From NCBI GenBank assembly GCA_030144725.1, contig JASKMD010000019.1:2768001-2832000 (forward strand): a stretch of 64,000 nt of DNA, written 5' to 3'. The notes below the pieces were generated by a model that saw nothing but the letters and a program-made list of their open reading frames with translations, did no database searches and had not been told where the DNA came from. The position numbers and the translations under genes are program-made. The stretch is from Haematococcus lacustris (Eukaryota > Chlorophyta > Chlorophyceae > Chlamydomonadales > Haematococcaceae). Of the stretch, positions 59,457 through 64,000 are shown one piece after another (within the stretch, counting starts at the first letter, position 1; each line of letters starts with the position of its first letter).

Positions 59457-62400
59457 ATGACCCTCCTTGCTCTTAATGACGATATTCTAGCTGCAATTTT
59501 GCTGTGTCTCGGCTCTCCGAGGTAATGACAGGGCGCAGCGCAGGATTGACGCGAAACCCTTTAAACGACTGGCGCGTAATGGCATACGTAGGGACCTCGC
59601 TCACGTGGCCCTAGCCTGTCGCCGCCTGCGAGACGCCGCCTCCGATGAAGAACGCCTTTGGCCCAGCCTGTGTAAATGCAGATTTCTCAAGACTTCGCCA
59701 TGTGCTTGGGTTGCAGCAGCAAAGCTCGCCTCCCAGCCAGGGCTATTCCCATCCTCCTTCAGGTGGCTTCCAGGATGACTCACGAAGCTGCATGCAGAAG
59801 GAAATGCAGGGTGAAGTACTGCTTGCAGGGCAATGTACGACACTCTTCAGCGGCAAGAGCGACTCCTGGGCTGGTGGCAGGGTCTGGGTGAGAGGGCTGT
59901 CCTACAGCACGACACATGCTAGGAGGCGCTTACCAGCCAGCCAGCGCACAGCACCAGCAGCCTTGAATGCGGGAGACTGCGCGCATGCTGACCCAGCCCG
60001 CCACTGGCCAATCGTCCCACCTTGTAAACACTCTGAACACAGTGTAAAATGTGCAGCAGTGCCCAGACGTAGCCACACAGGGTGTGGCACTCTGCAGGCG
60101 ACGCTCCCCGGGGCGCCCTGTACCGCCTGAGCTGGGGCCTGGACTGCCTGGTCCTGAGCCGGCTGGATTGCGGCCCACAGGGCAGTGCATTGCGATAGTG
60201 AGTGCGGGCCACAGCCACAGCCATGCGCTGAGGCAGACACAGCACCGGGCACGAGTGGCGGGAGGAGGTGCAGCAGGAGGGATGGAGTGGAGGGGGAGTG
60301 GCAGGGGATGGGGGCAGCGGAGCTGGGGAGGCCCGAGCTGAGTGCTGCTCCCTGCCTGGCCTGGGCAGTGTGCAGGTCCTGTGCCTGGGCCCAGCCCACC
60401 CCCTGCATGCCGCGGAGCCAGTGGGCAGCAGCCACTTGGTCATCAAGCGCTACCGCCCGGCCGCCACTCACACAGCCGCCGCTGCTGCTGCAGCCGCTGC
60501 CACAGCCAGGGGCAGTGGGGCGTCCCTGCCCTGCCCCACCCACAGCTCACCAGCCCCTGGCTATGCGCGCAGCCACAGCAGTCGCAACGCCTCTTGTGAG
60601 CTCAGGGCGGGGAGCGGTCCGGGGCCGCCCAGCGTGGTGCTGGGTTCAAGCCCCACCGCCAGCAGTCAGTTCAACTCGCAGCTGCTGCAGTTCATGTCAT
60701 CACAGGTGGCGGGCCCACGCAGCTCAGGCCGGCGCAACAGCCGGCGCCAAGTGCCGAGCAGCGCTGCGCATGTGGTGCTGGCAGGCGGCCCCGCAGCCCA
60801 GGCGCCCACAGTGGCACTGGAGGAGGGCAGCGGGGCAGACGAGGCGCCGTCTGGCTCCCACTGGGGTAGCCCAGGGTCAGCAGCCGGGGGCAGTGGTGTG
60901 GGTGGGGACAGCTGCACCCCATCACCCAGGGGGCCCCTGCCCCGGGCACACAGCCAGCGAGGGCCGGGCAGGACATCGCCTGACGCTGGCGGCAGGGGTG
61001 CGTGGGGAGGCTGGGCCACGCCGCCTAGCCCGTGTCTTGCCAGTCTGCCGCTGGCCACCTACCAGCTCTCCCGGCTGCTGCCCCAAGCTCCGTCCCGCCA
61101 GCACCCTGTGGCCGGGCTGTGGCAAGGTGGGCCACCTAGGGCGCAGCGCTGACCCACCCAAGCAAACAGGGAGGCAGGCGGTCGACCCCATGGCCGCCTG
61201 CTGTGTGGCCCACACCCTGCCTGCCGCTGCCCCCACCCTCACTCTGGCCTGTGGTCTCAGGGGTGTACGGGCCGCATGGCGCCGAGGTCATCTCCGTGAC
61301 CTACGACTTCAGCAGCGCTGCGGCACGCATCAACGCAGTCAAGGTCACCGGGGACAACAACGTGCCGGCAGGTGAGACACCGCCAGGACCCTTCTTCCAG
61401 GGCCAGGGCCAGGTGCAGGCTGAGCAAGGGGCCTTCAAACACCTGCTCACCATGGCCTGAACCACTCGGGTGTGACAGTGCTTGGTCGGAGCTCTGCAAG
61501 CACAAAGAGCCCCAAAGGCTGACATGGCCTGGGAGCCCAGTGCTGGATGTGACGGAGAATAGGGTGAGTGACTGTGCAGTAGGGTAAGGACATGTCCCAG
61601 TCAAGCTAGGTGGTGGTGACAGCCGGTCACACCCCAGGCAGCCAGGCTCCTCCTCCTGCTTGCCCCTCCAGCTGGCCGGTGGCGCGCCCTCCTGGCCGCA
61701 GGGGCGGAGACCTGGTGGGCCGCTGCAGGCCCGCTGCCGCAGCCCTGGTCGGAGCAGGAGCTGAGGCTGCAGGAGGCCAGGCTGTGGCTAGCTGACCTGG
61801 GCCCACCGGGCGGCCAGGCGCACGCCCCGCCCCCCGCAGCGGCAGCAGGCAGCGAGCCGGAGGGCGGGGCGCACCCCAGACTGCCCAAGGTGCGTGGCTG
61901 TACCGCTCTGTCAGCACAGCTGGCCTGCAGCCTGGACGCAGCTGCCTGCCTTGCGTTGGGGCCAGGGCTGGGCAGCAGGGGGTAGAGGCTGGCCAGGCGG
62001 CTGTGAGGCGGCAGCCCTGGCCCCGCTGCGCTGCAGGTGGTGGCGTGCCACCTGGGCCAGGCGCGCATAGCGGGCCTCAACTACTCCAACCCGCAGGTGG
62101 GCCAATGGGTGAGCTGAGGGTAGGGCAGCAGGGCAGGCGCCAGGCACCCCGGACAGGTGTTGGGTAGGCCAGGGGAGGAGCTAGGCGCTGCCGACCCGGA
62201 CACTGGACCTGGTCAGCGCCTGGGTCCTGGAGGCGCTGCCTGCCTGCCACCCGCCTGCCTGCCCACTGGTCGCCCCGCCAGCCCTCCTCTCACTGCCCAG
62301 CACCTGAACATGTGTGGCGGCCGCCCTAGCCCTGCCTTGTACGCCCACCCTGGCTGCAGTGGGTGCCCGGGCGGCTGTGGGAGTACGAGGGCGGCGGCCT

Positions 62401-62473
62401 GGCCTTCATGTACTGCTGGCCGGGGTCTGAGGAGGAGCCCATGTTCTGCGTCACCTTCACGCGCCTGCCCTGA
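59457..62473 (+). CDS. FBXO31: FBXO31-like F-box protein
   Basis: Nine exons, all phases consistent: 59457-59521, 59592-59762, 59829-59887, 60098-60197, 60369-61126, 61261-61371, 61702-61889, 62037-62096, 62360-62473; 541 residues. Exons 1-2 encode an F-box (LNDDILAAILLCLGSPRDLA, then HVALACRRLRD, EERLWPSLC), which binds Skp1 in SCF ubiquitin ligases. The remainder follows the order of the FBXO31 substrate domain (PF12014): YDTLQRQERLLGWWQ, GALYRLSWGLDCLVLSRLD, GLWQGVYGPHGAEVISV, KVTGDNNVPAG and a closing CHLGQARIAGLNYSNPQ/WEYEGGGLAFMYCW. Exon 5 inserts a long low-complexity Ala/Gly/Ser stretch. Mammalian FBXO31 targets cyclin D1 and C-terminally amidated proteins; substrates here are unknown. 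The exon 2 end (GTGGCT donor) is weak. A TGTAA at about 62678 may be the polyadenylation signal. Confidence 0.87.
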
Positions 62474-63695
62474 CGCCACAGAGCGCCTAGCGGCCACCAG
62501 GCATGAGGGGCCAGGGGCAGCACAGGGCAGCTGGCGGCACCCTGCACCTGGGCTGCCCTAGTCCCGACTCAGTGCATCCCCTGTGCTGCCCCAGTGCCTC
62601 CCCAGTGCTGCCCATGTGCTGCCCATGTGCTGCCCATGTGCTGCCGCCTCCCTGGGTTCAATAAGGCACAGTCATAGGTGTAAGCAGGGTCTGGCAGCTG
62701 GGCTGGAGGTCCAGGGCTGGAGGTCCAGGGGTGGAGGTCCAGGGGTGGAGGTCCAGGGGTGGCCCCTCGCACGGCCAACGGGGTGGTGTATAACGCTGGC
62801 GCTGCACAGTTGTTCCTGCACCAGGCCCCACGCTGTTCATAGTCACGGCTCTAGCTGTGGCACCTGTACGGCAGCAGGTAGGCAGGGCAGGCAGGGCGGC
62901 AGGCTGCTGCATGCATGCGGACTGTGTGTGCCCTGCACTGTTGAGCCGCGTACTGTGGAGGTAGGCTTGCCAGCATGGGGACTGATGGAGCGTGGCAGTG
63001 CAGCCCGGGCAAGGGTGCGGCGCCAGGCTGAGGTAGGCTGAGGTAGCCCAAGGTGGCCATCAATGAACTGTGGTAGTCAGGTGACAAGGTGAGGGACAAG
63101 GTGTGGGTCGGCCTGGCTTGGACTGGCGACGTTAGTTTATTTGCTCTTAGCCGACAGGGCTATGCAGCAGGGGGTCCCTTGCTAGCATGACGGTGTTCTA
63201 GAGTTTAGCATTGCATGTTAGGTTCTAAACAAGTGGCCCTCTGTCGCTACCCGTTGGTACCTACTTGTCTTGTCATGGTCGTGACCGACCCTCTGGAAAT
63301 GGGGCGTCTGGCCTGTCATGGTATATGTTAACTATTAATATGCATGCCATTGTGCAACCTTGTAAACTGAGATGATTGAACAACTATGAGGCACTCCACA
63401 GAGATGATAATCGAAACATGTCTGATTTCAGATGCCTGTAGGCAGCTGCTTCCAGCATTGCACCCAGGCTGGCAGCCGGCATCCCAGCCAATGTCACGCA
63501 GGGGCATCCCAGCTGCGCACCCTCTGGTACACAGTCTATCGCCGCTGCTCATTAGGCTGCCAGGCAAACAGCTACCGCCGCTTTTGCTGCCTCTCATGTC
63601 GCTGCACCTGGGCGGGCTCCTATGCAATGGCTTGCATATTTGCATGGGCAAGAGCGACCAGCGCGACAAGCGGCAAGCAGACAGCGCGGGGCGCC
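62474..63695. other. intergenic; small minisatellite
   Basis: 62697-62762 has four or five copies of GGTGGAGGTCCAGGG. No gene recognised between the F-box gene and the next start codon. Confidence 0.5.
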
Positions 63696-64000
63696 ATGCT
63701 TACGCCCCGCCTGCTGTCGCGGCTCTGCGGTTGGGCCACGGCAGGCGCAGGATGGCCAGCCGCGTGTGGCCCGACCATCGCAGCTGCCAGCTCCCTCAGC
63801 ACAGCTGCCATACAAGAACAGATAAACCCGTCTGATGCAATGAAGCAGCAACCAGAGCCGTCGTGCTTGATACCTCCTCATGAGATGGAGCGATTGACAC
63901 GCATCCTAATGCAGCCCATGCCCTTAGGGAGGGTGCGCAACAGCAGCATTAACCACCAGGTCATCCAGGCTAACGACAGCTACTTCATCAACCCGGAGAA
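63696..64000 (+). CDS. protein with probable mitochondrial presequence (partial, runs off window)
   Basis: ATG at 63696 opens a frame still open at the window end, 101 codons. The N-terminus, MLTPRLLSRLCGWATAGAGW, is Arg-positive, Leu/Ala-rich and acid-free for over 40 residues, as in mitochondrial or plastid targeting peptides. The mature-looking part has EMERLTRILMQPMPLGRVRN and QANDSYFINPE, which I do not recognise. Upstream ATGs in other frames are short. Intron content beyond the window is unknown. Confidence 0.6.
   Translation, partial: MLTPRLLSRLCGWATAGAGWPAACGPTIAAASSLSTAAIQEQINPSDAMKQQPEPSCLIPPHEMERLTRILMQPMPLGRVRNSSINHQVIQANDSYFINPE

Noticed and set aside
59639..60130. Independent gene starting MKNAFGPACVNADF on the plus strand
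   Set aside because: It overlaps the F-box exon in another frame; the F-box frame matches a known domain and splices in phase.

Overview
The window is eukaryotic nuclear DNA, most probably from a green alga of the Chlamydomonadales. The evidence is intron-rich genes with short GT-AG introns (one GC-AG), a plant-type 3-ketoacyl-CoA synthase, a chromodomain Ty3 element, TTAGGG interstitial telomere repeats, a TGTAA motif downstream of two genes, and very large G/C-rich 5-bp satellites. From memory, the Fanzor-like and satellite-borne reading frames resemble those of Haematococcus lacustris; I cannot verify this here.

Positions 1-44,760 are almost entirely mobile and repetitive DNA. A Ty3/gypsy chromovirus-type retrotransposon (1-6,780) abuts a GGGCT satellite. 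Decayed hAT-like transposase and LINE remnants follow (8.4-14.9 kb), then a spliced protein-kinase-like gene truncated before its DFG motif (15.05-17.6 kb) and a coiled-coil exon of possibly related origin (22.4-22.6 kb). A 4.4-kb duplicated arrangement carries two GCCCC satellites with a 5'-truncated LINE between them (22.9-29.6 kb). Next come a Fanzor-like (eukaryotic TnpB) fragment whose stop codon comes from an inserted hAT element with a perfect 8-bp target duplication (29.6-32.0 kb), a leucine-rich-repeat gene (32.5-34.3 kb), and a large interrupted inverted repeat (34.4-44.75 kb) holding AGGGG and CCCAG satellites.

Positions 45,310-64,000 form a gene-rich island: a 3-ketoacyl-CoA synthase (11 exons, minus) divergent from mitochondrial ribosomal protein uL11m (single exon, plus); a Fanzor-like gene (minus) cut by a 5'-truncated LINE; a TAPT1-family membrane protein (11 exons, minus) divergent from an FBXO31-like F-box protein (9 exons, plus); and the first exon of a protein with a probable mitochondrial presequence, running off the end. 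The exon models were built by hand from splice-site phase and family alignment from memory; every junction keeps frame.

The most interesting thread is the Fanzor family. Two unrelated copies keep the RuvC-like D-E-x-R-T-S and R-D-x-N motifs but lack the zinc-ribbon cysteines. About 105 bp spanning the end of one Fanzor reading frame and its 3' flank recurs, inverted, inside a TAPT1 intron with a shared outer boundary, which marks a candidate transposon right end and guide-RNA region.
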